Positions 18,885 to 29,381 are shown, numbered from the stretch's first letter. The stretch: DNA of 64,000 nt from Streptomyces marokkonensis (GCF_008312835.1 NZ_VSKS01000018.1:62001-126000), one strand, 5' to 3'. The notes: generated by a model from the letters alone, not told the origin. Program-made: numbers and translations.

Positions 18885-19964
18885 ATGTCGATCACCGCAC
18901 AACTGCGCGATTCGGTGAGGCTGCCGGGTGGACGCGCACTGGTCAACGGCTTCGCACTGGAGAGCCGTGGGGACGGTTCGTGCCGCGCCCTCCTCCGGAA
19001 CGGGCACGAGCTGGAGGTCTACGACCTCCGCGGGCTGTTCGCGGGGGAGCGCGCGCCATCGGTCGTCTTCCCCCTTCCCTGGCCAGGGTGGGACTACGGC
19101 GTCCACTCGGTGAGCCCTGACGGCGCGTTCGCGGTGTTCTCGGGGCAGCGCGCGGTACGGGCCGTGGGCGCGGGCGGGGAGACGGTGTGGGAGTACCGGC
19201 ACGGCTGCTGGGGCCCGGAGCTCGGTCATCCGCACACGGGGGACGAGCAGCAGGTGTGCCGGGGTCTGGAACACGGCTCCTGCCGGGTCTCGGACGACGG
19301 CCGGCTCGTGTGGGCGCACGTCGTCGCGGAACCGGCGCCGGGCGAATGGCAGGAGCGCTGGGTGGTCCTGGACGCCCGCGACGGACGGGAGTTGGCCTGG
19401 CTGCCGCTGGTGGACAGCGCGGCGGCCGGTTCGCACCACCTCTCCCACCCGGATGGTGTGCACATGGGACTGTGCATCGGCATGGGTCAGGACGGCATCC
19501 TGCTGCACTGGGCGCGCCGGGACGGCGAGAAGCTGACCGGCTGGGACGTGAACGAGGGCCTGGACCGCATCCTGACGGACGTCCACGCGGGACATCCCGG
19601 CTTCCTGACGGTCGAGCACTACGGAGCGGACCTGCGCCTGCACGCCCTGGACGGCACGGTGATCGCCGAGCAGGAGCCCGAGTCGGCCGACGAAGAGGAC
19701 GAGACCTGCTGGGACTACGGCTGCGGCTTCGTCGACGCCGATACCGTCATCGCTTCGACGGTCGAGTCCGACGAGGAGCTGGAACGGGCCCGCCACTGGC
19801 TCCTCGACGCCCACACACTGCGCATACGCGGGGTGGTCACGTATCCGACGGGCCCCGTCGACAGCTACGTACGCCCGCTCGGCGACGGCACCTGGCTCAC
19901 GTACGACGACGAGAGCGAGACGCTCAACCGCTGGGCGCAGACGGTGACGCCCGGGACTAGGTGA
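18885..19964 (+). CDS. Hypothetical WD40/beta-propeller-like protein
   Basis: 359-residue cytosolic protein, acidic and beta-rich, with repeated blade-like strands (HSVSPDGAFAVFSGQRAV, GRLVWAHVVAE, RWVVLDARDGRELAWLPL, LRLHALDGTVIAEQEPE). No catalytic motif is seen, so a protein-interaction role is plausible. ATG 18885 is chosen because the preceding frame is arginine-rich and non-native. GATACC lies 15 bp upstream and could be a -10 element of a leaderless transcript. The family is otherwise unrecognised. Confidence 0.82.
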   Translation: MSITAQLRDSVRLPGGRALVNGFALESRGDGSCRALLRNGHELEVYDLRGLFAGERAPSVVFPLPWPGWDYGVHSVSPDGAFAVFSGQRAVRAVGAGGETVWEYRHGCWGPELGHPHTGDEQQVCRGLEHGSCRVSDDGRLVWAHVVAEPAPGEWQERWVVLDARDGRELAWLPLVDSAAAGSHHLSHPDGVHMGLCIGMGQDGILLHWARRDGEKLTGWDVNEGLDRILTDVHAGHPGFLTVEHYGADLRLHALDGTVIAEQEPESADEEDETCWDYGCGFVDADTVIASTVESDEELERARHWLLDAHTLRIRGVVTYPTGPVDSYVRPLGDGTWLTYDDESETLNRWAQTVTPGTR

Positions 19965-20144
19965 CCCGCACCCTCACTCTTCCGGCGCAGCTCGGCATGG
20001 TCGCTGCACCGCGCGTTCCCGGACCCGATTCTGTGTTCTGCGGCTCCACCAGGCGTGCAGCTGTCGTCGGCTCGGCGGAATCAGCAAGTCCGTCGCCGCA
20101 CAGGACGGGCCAGGAGACGACGGGCCCGAAAACCGACGGCTCCG

Positions 20145-20804
20145 CTCCAACTTGCGGTGCGCGTGCACATCGGCGGCGAGAACGCCTGGCGCGACCTCGA
20201 CGACTGGCCGCCGGCCACCGCCGCCACCCCCTGGTATCCCACCGCGGACGGGCATCTCACCCGGCAGGCCGCCACGGACTCCGTGCCGCTCACGACGTTC
20301 CGCTACGACCCGGCCGACCCCACCCCGTCCCTCGGCGGTCCTCTGCTCTCCCGCGGCGCCGGCCCACGCGACAACGGCGCCCTGGAAGCCCGGGCCGACG
20401 TCCTGACGTTCACCGGCCCGCCACTGACCGAACCCGTGGACATCGTGGGCCCGGTCTCCGCGCGGCTGAGCATCTCGACGGACACCGGGCACGCCGACAT
20501 CTTCGCCCGCCTGTGCGACGTGGACGCGGCGGGCCGCTCCGTCAACGTCTGCGACGGGCTGGGCCGGATCCGGACGGCCGGAGACGCACCCTCGCAGGTC
20601 ACCGTGGAGATGAGCGCCACCGCCCACCGCTTCGCCGCCGGTCACCGCATACGCTGGCAGATCAGCGGAGGTGCCCATCCGCGCTACGCCCGCAACCCCG
20701 GCACCGGGGACCCGCCGGCGGACGCCACCATGTTCACACCGGTACGCATCACCCTTCACGCGGACTCGGCACTGACCCTCCCCCACAGCACCGTGCGCAC
20801 GTAA
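20145..20804 (+). pseudogene. Truncated CocE/NonD (peptidase S15) hydrolase, C-terminal domain only
   Basis: The frame encodes the C-terminal jelly-roll domain of the X-Pro dipeptidyl-peptidase/CocE family: VRVHIGGENAWRDLDDWPP, LTEPVDIVGPVSARLSISTD, FARLCDVDAAGRSVNVCDG, FAAGHRIRWQISGGAHPRYA. The alpha/beta-hydrolase catalytic domain that should precede it, about 350 residues with the GxSxxG serine, is absent. The upstream 180 bp (19965-20144) encode only arginine-rich non-native text in every frame. It is a remnant by 5' deletion; any product would be inactive. Confidence 0.85.
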
Positions 20805-20844
20805 TTCACTGCGTGCGGGGCGTGAGGCGTCCTACTGTGGCGCC

Positions 20845-21378
20845 GTGACGACGCGGATGATCATCCTCAATGGCGGGTCCAGCTCCGGGAAGTCCGGGAT
20901 CGTGCGGTGTCTGCAGTCCGTACTGCCGGATCCCTGGCTGGCGTTCGGGGTCGACTCGTTCGTCGACGCGCTCCCGGCGAGGCTGCGGGAGTCGGACGCC
21001 GGGCTCGGCGTCGCGGCGGACGGCACGGTGAGTGTCGGGGCGGAGTTCCGGGCACTGGAGGCGGCCTGGACGGAGGGCGTCGTGTCGATGGCCCGCGCGG
21101 GCGCCAGGATCGTCGTCGACGACGTGTTCCTCGGCGGGGCCGCCTCCCAGCAGCGGTGGCAGAAGGCTCTCGACGGGGTGGACGTGCTCTGGGTCGGCGT
21201 CAGGTGCGAGAGTTCGGTCGCCGCGGCCCGGGAGGTCGCGCGGGGGGACCGGGTGCGGGGGATGGCCGCGCTGCAGGCGGACGTGGTGCACGAGGGGGTG
21301 TTCTACGACCTGGAGGTGGACACCACACACACCGAGTCCCTGGTGTGTGCGCGCACCATCGCCGCCCGCGTCGGTTGA
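20845..21378 (+). CDS. cpt: Chloramphenicol 3-O-phosphotransferase
   Basis: 177-residue P-loop kinase. The Walker A motif GGSSSGKSG (residues 10-18) and the catalytic Asp37 in WLAFGVDSF fit chloramphenicol phosphotransferase of S. venezuelae, as do [19 protein letters not shown] and the [19 protein letters not shown] segment (in pieces). It inactivates chloramphenicol by phosphorylating its primary hydroxyl. The length is that of the family. It starts at GTG 20845 and stands alone beside a gene remnant; no chloramphenicol biosynthesis genes are nearby. Confidence 0.93.
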   Translation: MTTRMIILNGGSSSGKSGIVRCLQSVLPDPWLAFGVDSFVDALPARLRESDAGLGVAADGTVSVGAEFRALEAAWTEGVVSMARAGARIVVDDVFLGGAASQQRWQKALDGVDVLWVGVRCESSVAAAREVARGDRVRGMAALQADVVHEGVFYDLEVDTTHTESLVCARTIAARVG

Positions 21379-21397
21379 CCGGCGGAGCCTCGACGGG

Positions 21398-22105
21398 TCA
21401 GAGGTCCGCGGGTTCCAGCGCACCCAGCCGCGCCATCAGCCCCAGCCGGTCGTACTCCCACCAGCCCTCGACGATCTTGCCGTTGTCGCCGAAGCGGAAG
21501 ATGGTCGTGCCCGTCATGGAGACGTCCTTCCCCGTCGCCGGGATGCCGAGGAAGTCGGCCCTGTGGGTGGCCTTCCAGTTCCACCGGGTGCACACCCGGT
21601 CGCCCTCGGCGATCTGGTCCTCGACACGGAAGGTGAAGTCGAAGCCGCCGCGCCACTCGTCCAGGTCGCGCCGGAGGTGGTCCAGACCGAGCACGTCCTG
21701 CTCGTTGGCCGGATCGTGGCCGTGGTAGTGCTCCTCGACCAGGCCCGTCAGGGGGGACAGGTCGTCCGAGGTGACCGCCACCTCGAAGAAGCGCCGCGCC
21801 GTGTCCGTGTTCAGCTGCGCGTCGCGCACCACGTCCAGGTCCGTGAAGGTCGGCGTCTCCTCGCAGAGCGCCACCATGTCCCGGAAGATCCTGTCGGTCT
21901 CCGGGAGCCGCGAGTTCCGCATCGCCTCCTCGTACGACGGGAACTCCACGATCTCGACGACGTGCGACGCGTCCGAGCGGTCCTTGCCGACCACCGCGTG
22001 CGTCGCCGTCCGCTTCCCCTTGGTCTGCTCGACCCACCGGTCCATGAGCCGGTCCATCTCCTCGAACCGGCTCGTCCTGCAGTCGATGAGCTGTACGAAG
22101 GTCAT
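21398..22105 (-). CDS. Ester-cyclase (SnoaL-like) protein with N-terminal ABM-like domain
   Basis: 235-residue two-domain protein. Residues 1-90 (FVQLIDCRTSRFEEMDRLMD, HVVEIVEFPSYEEAM) resemble a ferredoxin-like ABM/antibiotic-monooxygenase fold. Residues 95-230 are an NTF2-like SnoaL/ester-cyclase domain (RFFEVAVTSDD, VEEHYHGHDPANEQ, FTFRVEDQIAEGDRVCTRW, GTTIFRFGDNGKIVEGWWEY). Such proteins are widespread in Streptomyces outside polyketide clusters and their substrate is unknown. It starts at ATG 22105. It may be cotranscribed with the upstream SDR gene (107-bp gap). Confidence 0.85.
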   Translation of the reverse strand: MTFVQLIDCRTSRFEEMDRLMDRWVEQTKGKRTATHAVVGKDRSDASHVVEIVEFPSYEEAMRNSRLPETDRIFRDMVALCEETPTFTDLDVVRDAQLNTDTARRFFEVAVTSDDLSPLTGLVEEHYHGHDPANEQDVLGLDHLRRDLDEWRGGFDFTFRVEDQIAEGDRVCTRWNWKATHRADFLGIPATGKDVSMTGTTIFRFGDNGKIVEGWWEYDRLGLMARLGALEPADL

Positions 22106-22211
22106 GACGTCGCCTCCGGCCCCCCTGCGTCCGGGTTGGTCCTGTCAGCACCCATTTTCCTCCGGACGGCGGGCCACGTCCCGCTGTGGCCGCGCCTCCG
22201 CCCCCGCGCAG

Positions 22212-22988
22212 CTACCGGGTGGGGCCGTACTTCCGTCCCGTCCGCGACGAGAGCCCGCCCAGCAGCCCCCGCGGGACCAGCTTCGCCGCTCCCATCAGCG
22301 CCTTGTACCGGGGGTCCGGGATCGACACCGTCCTGCCCCGCGCCAGGTCCGCCAGCGCCGCCGAGGCGACCTTGTCCGCGTCCAGCCACATCCAGTTGGG
22401 GATGTTGTCCGTGCCCATCCCGGCCCGCTCGTGGAACTCGGTGCGCACGAAGCCGGGGCACAGCGCCATCAGGCGTACGCCGTGGCCCGCCAGGTCCACC
22501 GCCGCGCCCTGGGTGAACTGCACGACCCACGCCTTGGACGCCCCGTACGTCCCGCGCGGCACGAACGCGGCGGTCGAGGCGACGTTCACGACGCCTCCGC
22601 GCCCGCGCTCCCGCATCGCCTCCACCGCCGCGGACGTCAGCCGGAGCACCGCCTCGCAGTGCACCTTGAGCATCCTCAGTTCGTCGGCCATGGGGACCTC
22701 GAGGTAACGGCCCTTGTTGCCGAACCCGGCGTTGTTGATCAGCAGGTCGACGGGGTTCTTGCGGTCACCGAGGCGGTCGGCCACCGACTCGATGCCCTTG
22801 TCCTCCGCCAGGTCGGCGGTCAGCACCTCCGCCTCGATGCCGTGGCGGTCGTGCAACTCGGTGGCCTGTTCGTGCAGCCGGCGCGTGTCGCGGGCCACCA
22901 GCACCAGGTCATGTCCGTCGGCCGCCAGCCGCCGCGCGAACGCGGCACCGATCCCAGCCGTCGATCCCGTAATCAGAGCCGTTGTCAT
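22212..22988 (-). CDS. Short-chain dehydrogenase/reductase (SDR)
   Basis: 258-residue classical SDR. The Rossmann motif TGSTAGIG (residues 7-14), DLLINNAGFG and the catalytic Ser plus YGASK (Tyr/Lys) are all present, so it should be an active NAD(P)H oxidoreductase. The C-terminal PRYKALMGAAKLVPRGLLGG segment is typical of the DltE/YqjQ-like group. The substrate is unknown. It starts at ATG 22988. Confidence 0.93.
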   Translation of the reverse strand: MTTALITGSTAGIGAAFARRLAADGHDLVLVARDTRRLHEQATELHDRHGIEAEVLTADLAEDKGIESVADRLGDRKNPVDLLINNAGFGNKGRYLEVPMADELRMLKVHCEAVLRLTSAAVEAMRERGRGGVVNVASTAAFVPRGTYGASKAWVVQFTQGAAVDLAGHGVRLMALCPGFVRTEFHERAGMGTDNIPNWMWLDADKVASAALADLARGRTVSIPDPRYKALMGAAKLVPRGLLGGLSSRTGRKYGPTR

Positions 22989-23082
22989 GACGCAAGAGTA
23001 GTTACCCGGAGGGGAGCCGTCCGCTCAGTGCCGGTCCCGTGCCGGTCCCGTGCCGGTCCGGTGCCGGTCCAGTGGCGGACCG

Positions 23083-23763
23083 TCAGGCCGTCGGCCGCGC
23101 TCCGTACTTCTCCACGTACGTCCGCGCGGCCGCGATCGCCTCCGGATGCAGTGCCTCCCCGGCCGCCAGGAGCCGGGGCAGCAGCGTCCGCTCGGTCGTC
23201 ACCGCGCGGAACTGCAGCGCCACCGTCACCTCGTGGTCGGGCCGGTGCAGGATCCGTACCGCGTCGCCCGCGCGTATCTCACCGGGCCGGACCACGCGCA
23301 GGTACGCCCCCGGCGCGCCCCGCTCCGTGAACCGCTTCACCCAGCCCTTCTCACCCAGATGGCCCTGGAAGGTGCGGCAGGGAATGCGCCCGGAGGTGAT
23401 CTCCAGGACCACCTCGGGCCCGACGGCCCAGCGCTCACCGATCAGCGCGCCGGACACGTCGATGCCCTCCGTGGTGAGGTTCTCGCCGAACGAGCCGTTC
23501 GCCAGCGGGCGCCCCAGGGCGCGCTCCCACTCGTCGAGGTCCTCGCGGGCCACGGCGTAGACCGCCTGGTCGTCCCCGCCGTGATGCCGCGTCTCGCACA
23601 CGGCGTCCCCCTCCAGACCGCTCGCGCCGAGCCCCTTCGGCCCCGGCGCGGCCACCCGCACCGGTCCGTCGGCAGGCCGCTTGTCGATGCCGGTCACGCC
23701 CTCGCGCTGGTCCGTGTAGGGCACGGCCCTGGGCTGCCCCAGGTTCACAGACAGAAGCTTCAT
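23083..23763 (-). CDS. MOSC-domain protein (YiiM-like)
   Basis: 226-residue MOSC protein. It has MKLLSVNLGQPRAVPY at the start, GLEGDAVCETRHHGGDDQAVYA, NGSFGENLTTEGIDV and the cysteine region SGRIPCRTFQGHLG. MOSC domains bind molybdenum-cofactor sulfur or reduce N-hydroxylated compounds (YiiM-type 6-N-hydroxylaminopurine detoxification). ATG 23763 was preferred to a GTG three codons upstream. It is divergent from the LysR gene across a 90-bp gap. Confidence 0.92.
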   Translation of the reverse strand: MKLLSVNLGQPRAVPYTDQREGVTGIDKRPADGPVRVAAPGPKGLGASGLEGDAVCETRHHGGDDQAVYAVAREDLDEWERALGRPLANGSFGENLTTEGIDVSGALIGERWAVGPEVVLEITSGRIPCRTFQGHLGEKGWVKRFTERGAPGAYLRVVRPGEIRAGDAVRILHRPDHEVTVALQFRAVTTERTLLPRLLAAGEALHPEAIAAARTYVEKYGARPTA

Positions 23764-23853
23764 GCGTCGCACGGTAGGCGACCGGCATCAAAGCGTCGAC
23801 GCATTTTCCCCCGGCCGATCAAAGGACGGCTTATCCCTGGTTATCCTGGAAGG

Positions 23854-24765
23854 GTGATAGAAGCCCGTCACCTCCGCGTGCTGCGCGCCGTCGCCACCAC
23901 CGGTTCCTTCTCCGCGGCGGCCCGCGAACTGGGCTGCACCCAGCCGGCCGTCAGTCAGCAGATGAAGTCCCTGGAGGCGTCCGTCGGTACGCCCCTGCTC
24001 ATCCGCACCGGGCGCGAGATGCGCCTGACCCAGGCGGGCGAGGCGCTGGTGCGGCACGCCGCGGGAATCATCGCCGGGCTCACCGCGGCCGAGGAGGAGG
24101 TCGCCGCGATCGCCGGGCTGCGCGCGGGCCGGGTCCGGCTCGTCTCCTTCCCCAGCGGCAGCTCCACGCTCGTCCCGACGGCCCTCGCCGCCCTGCGCGA
24201 CGCCCACCCGGGCACCCGCGTCTCCCTGGAGGAGGCCGAACCGCCCCGGTCCGTGGAGATGCTGCGTGAGGGCGACTGCGACGTGGCCCTCGCCTTCCGG
24301 TACGAGGGGGCGGCCGGCGCCGAGGAATGGGACGACCTCGTCGTGCGGCCGCTGCTGTCGGACCGGCTGGTGGGGCTCGTGCCCGAACGGCACCGGCTGG
24401 CCCGCGCGGAGTCCGTCGCCATCGGCGAACTCGCCGACGAGCCCTGGATCGCCGGTTGCCCGCGCTGCAGGGGGCAGTTGGTGGAGGTGTGCGAGGCGGC
24501 CGGCTTCTCGCCGCGCATCGACTTCGCGACCGACGACTACCCTGCGGTCGCCGGTCTGGTGGGCGCCGGACTCGGGGTCGCGGTCCTGCCCCAGCTGGCC
24601 ATCGAGTCCGTACGGCCCCGAGGTGTGCGCACCGTGGCACTGGAGCCCGCCGTGCGGCGGGAGATCGTCGCGCTCACCCTCCCGGACCTCGCTCAGGTGC
24701 CCGCGGTCACCGCGACGCTGGAGAAGCTGGCGGCTGCCGCGGCCCGGGGACAGAACACCCGGTGA
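23854..24765 (+). CDS. LysR-family transcriptional regulator
   Basis: 303-residue LTTR. The N-terminal winged HTH (RAVATTGSFSAAARELGCTQ, AVSQQMKSLEASVGTPLL) is followed by a substrate-binding domain (VRLVSFPSGSSTLVPTALAA, VAGLVGAGLGVAVLPQLA). It starts at GTG 23854. Two TTATCC hexamers spaced 10 bp (about 23831 and 23841) lie just before the start and may belong to the promoter or an autoregulatory site. The divergent MOSC gene is a plausible target, as is usual for LysR proteins. A strong intrinsic terminator follows. Confidence 0.93.
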   Translation: MIEARHLRVLRAVATTGSFSAAARELGCTQPAVSQQMKSLEASVGTPLLIRTGREMRLTQAGEALVRHAAGIIAGLTAAEEEVAAIAGLRAGRVRLVSFPSGSSTLVPTALAALRDAHPGTRVSLEEAEPPRSVEMLREGDCDVALAFRYEGAAGAEEWDDLVVRPLLSDRLVGLVPERHRLARAESVAIGELADEPWIAGCPRCRGQLVEVCEAAGFSPRIDFATDDYPAVAGLVGAGLGVAVLPQLAIESVRPRGVRTVALEPAVRREIVALTLPDLAQVPAVTATLEKLAAAAARGQNTR

Positions 24766-24798
24766 CAGAACAGGTGACAGAACACCTGGGCACAGAAC
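24750..24798 (+). repeat. Four ACAGAAC repeats spanning the LysR-gene stop
   Basis: ACAGAAC occurs at 24750, 24765, 24777 and 24792, at spacings of 15, 12 and 15 bp. The first copy lies inside the last codons of the LysR gene. The purpose is unknown; a short slippage-derived duplication is the simplest reading. Confidence 0.6.
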
Positions 24799-24800
24799 AA

Positions 24801-24828
24801 GGGCACGCGTGCGTGCCCGATGTTTTTT
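24801..24828 (+). terminator. Intrinsic terminator after the LysR gene
   Basis: GGGCACG (24801-24807), loop CGTG, CGTGCCC (24812-24818), then GATGTTTTTT. A true T-run is rare in this genome. Read from the minus strand, the hairpin also follows the whiD stop. Confidence 0.85.
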
Positions 24829-24842
24829 GAAGAAACGTTCCT

Positions 24843-25175
24843 TCAGTTGTTCGAGGCGGTGGTGTGTCCGCCACCGGCCGATGCCGACACCAGCCGGTTG
24901 CGCGCCCGCCCCATCAGCTCTTCGCGCTCGTCCTCGGTCAGCCCGCCCCACACGCCGTACGGCTCGCGAACCGCCAGCGCGTGTGCGGCGCACTCGGCGC
25001 GCACCGGGCACCTCATGCAGACCTCTTTGGCCGAGTTCTCGCGAGCGCTTCGAGCCGCACCACGCTCACCCTCGGGGTGGAAGAAGAGCGAGCTGTCCAC
25101 CCCGCGGCAGGCGGCCAGGAGCTGCCAGTCCCACAGGTCCGCGTTCGGTCCGGGAAGGCGGGAGAAATCTGCCAT
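24843..25175 (-). CDS. whiD: WhiB-family iron-sulfur developmental regulator WhiD
   Basis: 110-residue Wbl protein. It carries the four [4Fe-4S] ligands C23, C53, C56 and C62 (C-x29-C-x2-C-x5-C), the GVWGGLT turn and a basic helix (RARNRLV). Its sequence is almost that of S. coelicolor WhiD, needed for late sporulation (spore septation and wall thickening). Wbl proteins bind region 4 of the principal sigma factor and are NO-sensitive. It starts at ATG 25175 behind AAGGGGTCACGC. It is divergent from bldM. The orthologue in Mycobacterium is WhiB3. Confidence 0.96.
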   Translation of the reverse strand: MADFSRLPGPNADLWDWQLLAACRGVDSSLFFHPEGERGAARSARENSAKEVCMRCPVRAECAAHALAVREPYGVWGGLTEDEREELMGRARNRLVSASAGGGHTTASNN

Positions 25176-25403
25176 TGCGTGACCCCTTGTAGCCGTTCTG
25201 GGCGGATCCGGTGTCCACGACCGTACAACTACGATCCAAGGAGATGAAAATATGACTCATTGCGAATCTAGCCCCGGACACCATCAAAGGGGAAGAAAAG
25301 GGTCTGAATGGGGCATGGGTGTGGTGAAAGTTCGAAGGTCCGTCGCGCATGTCTGCACCGTGAACGCCTCCTCACGTAGAGTGCCGAAGACTGCAGACGG
25401 CCC

Positions 25404-25431
25404 CGTAACCCTTTCGAGTGACCGTCGTTGA
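25404..25431 (+). promoter_or_regulatory. SigBldN-type promoter of bldM
   Basis: CGTAAC (25404-25409), 16-bp spacer, CGTTGA (25426-25431). This is the recognition pattern described for the developmental ECF sigma factor BldN, whose best-known target is bldM. The 5' leader would be about 115 bases. The remaining 25176-25403 stretch carries the divergent whiD promoter region and has lower GC (for example GATGAAAATATGACTCATTG). Confidence 0.8.
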
Positions 25432-25554
25432 GAGTGCGAGGCGGTTGAAAGAACAAGCGCTCGGGCCGGCGTCCGAGACGGTCGACCGCACAGGTGACGA
25501 TTTCGTACCAGCCTGGAGGCTCAAGGTGACGCGCATCAGCTGCGGAGGGCGGCC

Positions 25555-26166
25555 ATGACTTCCGTCCTCGTCTGCGACGACTCCCCGCTTGCCCGAGAGG
25601 CGCTCCGCCGCGCGGTCGCGACCGTGCCCGGCGTCGAGCGCGTGACGACGGCGGCCAACGGCGAGGAAGTCCTCCGCCGCTGGGGTGCCGACCGCTCGGA
25701 TCTGATTCTGATGGACGTACGCATGCCCGGCCTGGGCGGCGTCGAGACGGTCCGCCGGCTGCTGTCCGCCGACCCGGGAGCGCGCATCATCATGCTCACC
25801 GTCGCCGAGGACCTCGACGGTGTGGCGCTCGCGGTGGCCGCCGGCGCGCGCGGCTATCTGCACAAGGACGCCTCGCGCGCGGAACTGCGCGCCACGGTCA
25901 CGCAGGCGCTCGCCGACCCGACCTGGCGGCTGGCCCCGCGCCGGCTGCGCTCGGCCGAGATGGGCGCGGCGCCCACGCTCACGGCGCGTGAGATCCAGGT
26001 ACTCGAAGGCATGAGCCACGGCCGCTCGAACGCCGAGATCGGCCGCGAGCTGTTCCTCTCCGAGGACACGGTCAAGACGCACGCGCGTCGGCTCTTCAAG
26101 AAGCTCGGCGCCTCGGACCGGGCCCACGCGGTGGCGCTCGGGTTCCGGTGGGGCCTCGTGCGCTAG
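25555..26166 (+). CDS. bldM: Atypical response regulator BldM
   Basis: 203-residue orphan response regulator. The receiver domain (residues 1-120) keeps D8, D9, D54 and K104-type residues (VCDDSP, LILMDVRMPG, GYLHKDAS). The LuxR/NarL-type HTH (LTAREIQVLEGMSHGRSNAE, EDTVKTHARRLFKKLG) is at residues 143-195. BldM is required for aerial hyphae formation. It acts as a homodimer early and as a heterodimer with WhiI late, without normal phosphorylation. It starts at ATG 25555 behind GCGGAGGGCGG. No kinase gene is adjacent. Confidence 0.97.
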   Translation: MTSVLVCDDSPLAREALRRAVATVPGVERVTTAANGEEVLRRWGADRSDLILMDVRMPGLGGVETVRRLLSADPGARIIMLTVAEDLDGVALAVAAGARGYLHKDASRAELRATVTQALADPTWRLAPRRLRSAEMGAAPTLTAREIQVLEGMSHGRSNAEIGRELFLSEDTVKTHARRLFKKLGASDRAHAVALGFRWGLVR

Positions 26167-26988
26167 GGCCCGTCCTTCGGACCGGGCCGGATGCGGCGTA
26201 CGACATCGAGCGCGGGCCGGTGAACGGGGGCACACGGACGCCCCCGCCCGGGACCGCGTCACGAGGGGCGCCGGGAACGCGTGGGTGCCAGGGGCGCGCG
26301 GTGACGCGGGTGTTCTCCGCGCGGCGCGCCACGGTGCGGGTACATGCCGCGCGGCACCCGGCGACGCGTGTGCGCGGGTGCCGAGGCTCGGGTGGTGGCG
26401 CGGGCGCGTGGGTGTCGTGCGCGTGGGGCGGGGCGATGTGTGCTGCGGGTGCCCGGGGTCCACTCGGGCACGGCGGAGTGGACAACCGGATGCTGCCCCC
26501 GTTGCGCGCTGCGTATGCCCGGGTGGCTGCCGGTGCCCGGGTGGGTTTTCGTGAGCACGGTGACGGGAGTGCGGCGCCTCGCTCGCTGGGCGGCGCGAAT
26601 GCGGGGCTGCCCCTGCCCTACGGCACGGTAGATGTCCCGGTGCCGCCCGCACGTGGCGCTTCCCACGCCGGCGACACGCGCGCGTGTCGCCATGGGGCCG
26701 GCGCCGCGGGTGTCCGGGCGACGTACGGGCACCCCGCGCGGTGCGGCGGGCGCGTCCGGTTTCCGGCAGCGCGGGGCGCCGGGCCCGCCGGCGGCGCCGT
26801 GCGGGGGCGGACGCCAGGTTCCGATGCCCGACGGGGACCTCGCGCGAACCGCACCGAAACCCCGGCCCACCAGGGCGTCCGCGGTGGCCGGAGGACGCCC
26901 GCTGCTTGTTTCGCCGCGGATGACGCATCCTTGAGGTGTGGAGTTCCTCGGGGACGAGTCGGTCGAGCGGAAGGGGAGGGCGCAGGGT
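26167..26988. other. 822-bp intergenic region between bldM and the sigma factor gene
   Basis: No convincing gene. All long frames are shadows rich in Arg, Pro and Gly. The plus strand is strongly G-rich (26330-26820) and built from degenerate copies of CGGGTGCCCGG and GCGCGGGTG-like words. The last 50 bp before the sigma gene (GGAAGGGGAGGGCGCAGGGT) hold its ribosome-binding site. A long 5' leader, a small RNA or plain repeat decay are all possible. Confidence 0.5.
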
Positions 26989-27666
26989 ATGAGTTCCGGC
27001 GCACCTGCTCATAACGCTTCGGTGCACAACCAGGGACACGGTGCCGCGGACCCGACGTCCGCAAGGCACCATGGACCGATGCGCGACGACGAGGCGGGCA
27101 CTGCCCATGGGGCGATCGGTGCGCTCGTCCATCGCGCGGTCGACGGAGACGAGCAGGCCACGCACGATCTGCTCGCCCACGTCCACCCCCTGGCCCTGCG
27201 CTACTGCCGCACCCGTCTGTCCCGGCTGCCCGGCGACGCCCGGCACTTCGTCGAGGACCTCGCCCAGGAGGTCTGCGTCGCGGTGCTGCTCGCACTGCCC
27301 CGCTACAAGGACACCGGCCGGCCCTTCGAGGCGTTCATCTTCGCCATCGCCTCCCACAAGGTCGCCGACCTCCAGCGCGCGGCGATGCGGCACCCCGGTT
27401 CGACCGCCGTGCCCTCCGACGAGATGCCCGAGCGCCCCGACGACTCCCTCGGCCCCGAGGAGCGCGCCCTGCTCAGCAGCGATGCCGAATGGGCCAAGAA
27501 GCTGCTGGCCAGCCTGCCCGAGAACCAGCGGGAACTGATCCTGCTGCGCATCGCGGTGGGGCTCACGGCGGAGGAGACCGGTCAGATGTTGGGAATGTCA
27601 CCCGGGGCCGTCCGGGTGGCCCAGCACCGCGCGCTGAGCCGGCTGCGTGCCCTGGCGGAGCAGTAA
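26989..27666 (+). CDS. shbA: ECF sigma factor of the ShbA / SigD type
   Basis: 225-residue sigma-70 family protein. Region 2 is about residues 55-115 ([60 protein letters not shown]). Region 4 is residues 165-222 ([40 protein letters not shown]). The place between bldM and guaB identifies it as the orthologue of ShbA, which in S. griseus drives the principal sigma gene hrdB, and of mycobacterial SigD beside guaB2. ATG 26989 follows AAGGGGAGGG; ATG 27079 is a shorter alternative. No anti-sigma gene is adjacent. Confidence 0.88.
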   Translation: MSSGAPAHNASVHNQGHGAADPTSARHHGPMRDDEAGTAHGAIGALVHRAVDGDEQATHDLLAHVHPLALRYCRTRLSRLPGDARHFVEDLAQEVCVAVLLALPRYKDTGRPFEAFIFAIASHKVADLQRAAMRHPGSTAVPSDEMPERPDDSLGPEERALLSSDAEWAKKLLASLPENQRELILLRIAVGLTAEETGQMLGMSPGAVRVAQHRALSRLRALAEQ

Positions 27667-27784
27667 CCCCCGCCGTCGCGCCGCCCCTTCGGCCCATGAA
27701 CGGACGATCAGCCGTTCCCGTACGAACATACGAAGCCGGGAGCCGTGCGGAACCGTGGAATGAGACACCCGCGCTTCCCGTTAG

Positions 27785-29332
<1,548 letters not shown>

Positions 29333-29348
29333 ACGCGCGGGCTTCGGC

Positions 29349-29381
29349 GAGGGCGGCTCCGGACCATCCGGGGCCGCCCTC
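29349..29381 (+). terminator. guaB terminator hairpin
   Basis: GAGGGCGGCTCCGGA (29349-29363), loop CCA, TCCGGGGCCGCCCTC (29367-29381): 15 pairs with one G-T wobble, 17 bp after the guaB stop. Confidence 0.85.

Noticed and set aside
19961-20144. Possible 5' part of the CocE-like hydrolase
   Set aside because: None of the three frames shows alpha/beta-hydrolase motifs or a Ser nucleophile; the text is arginine-rich and non-native, so the catalytic part is taken as deleted.
24750-24798. ACAGAAC repeats as a transcription-factor array
   Set aside because: They lie at the 3' end of a gene before a terminator, not at a promoter; slippage duplication is simpler.
25372-27393. 673-codon minus-strand frame across bldM and the sigma gene
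   Set aside because: It crosses two certain genes in antisense, is Arg/Pro/Ala-rich, and has no ribosome-binding site or motif.
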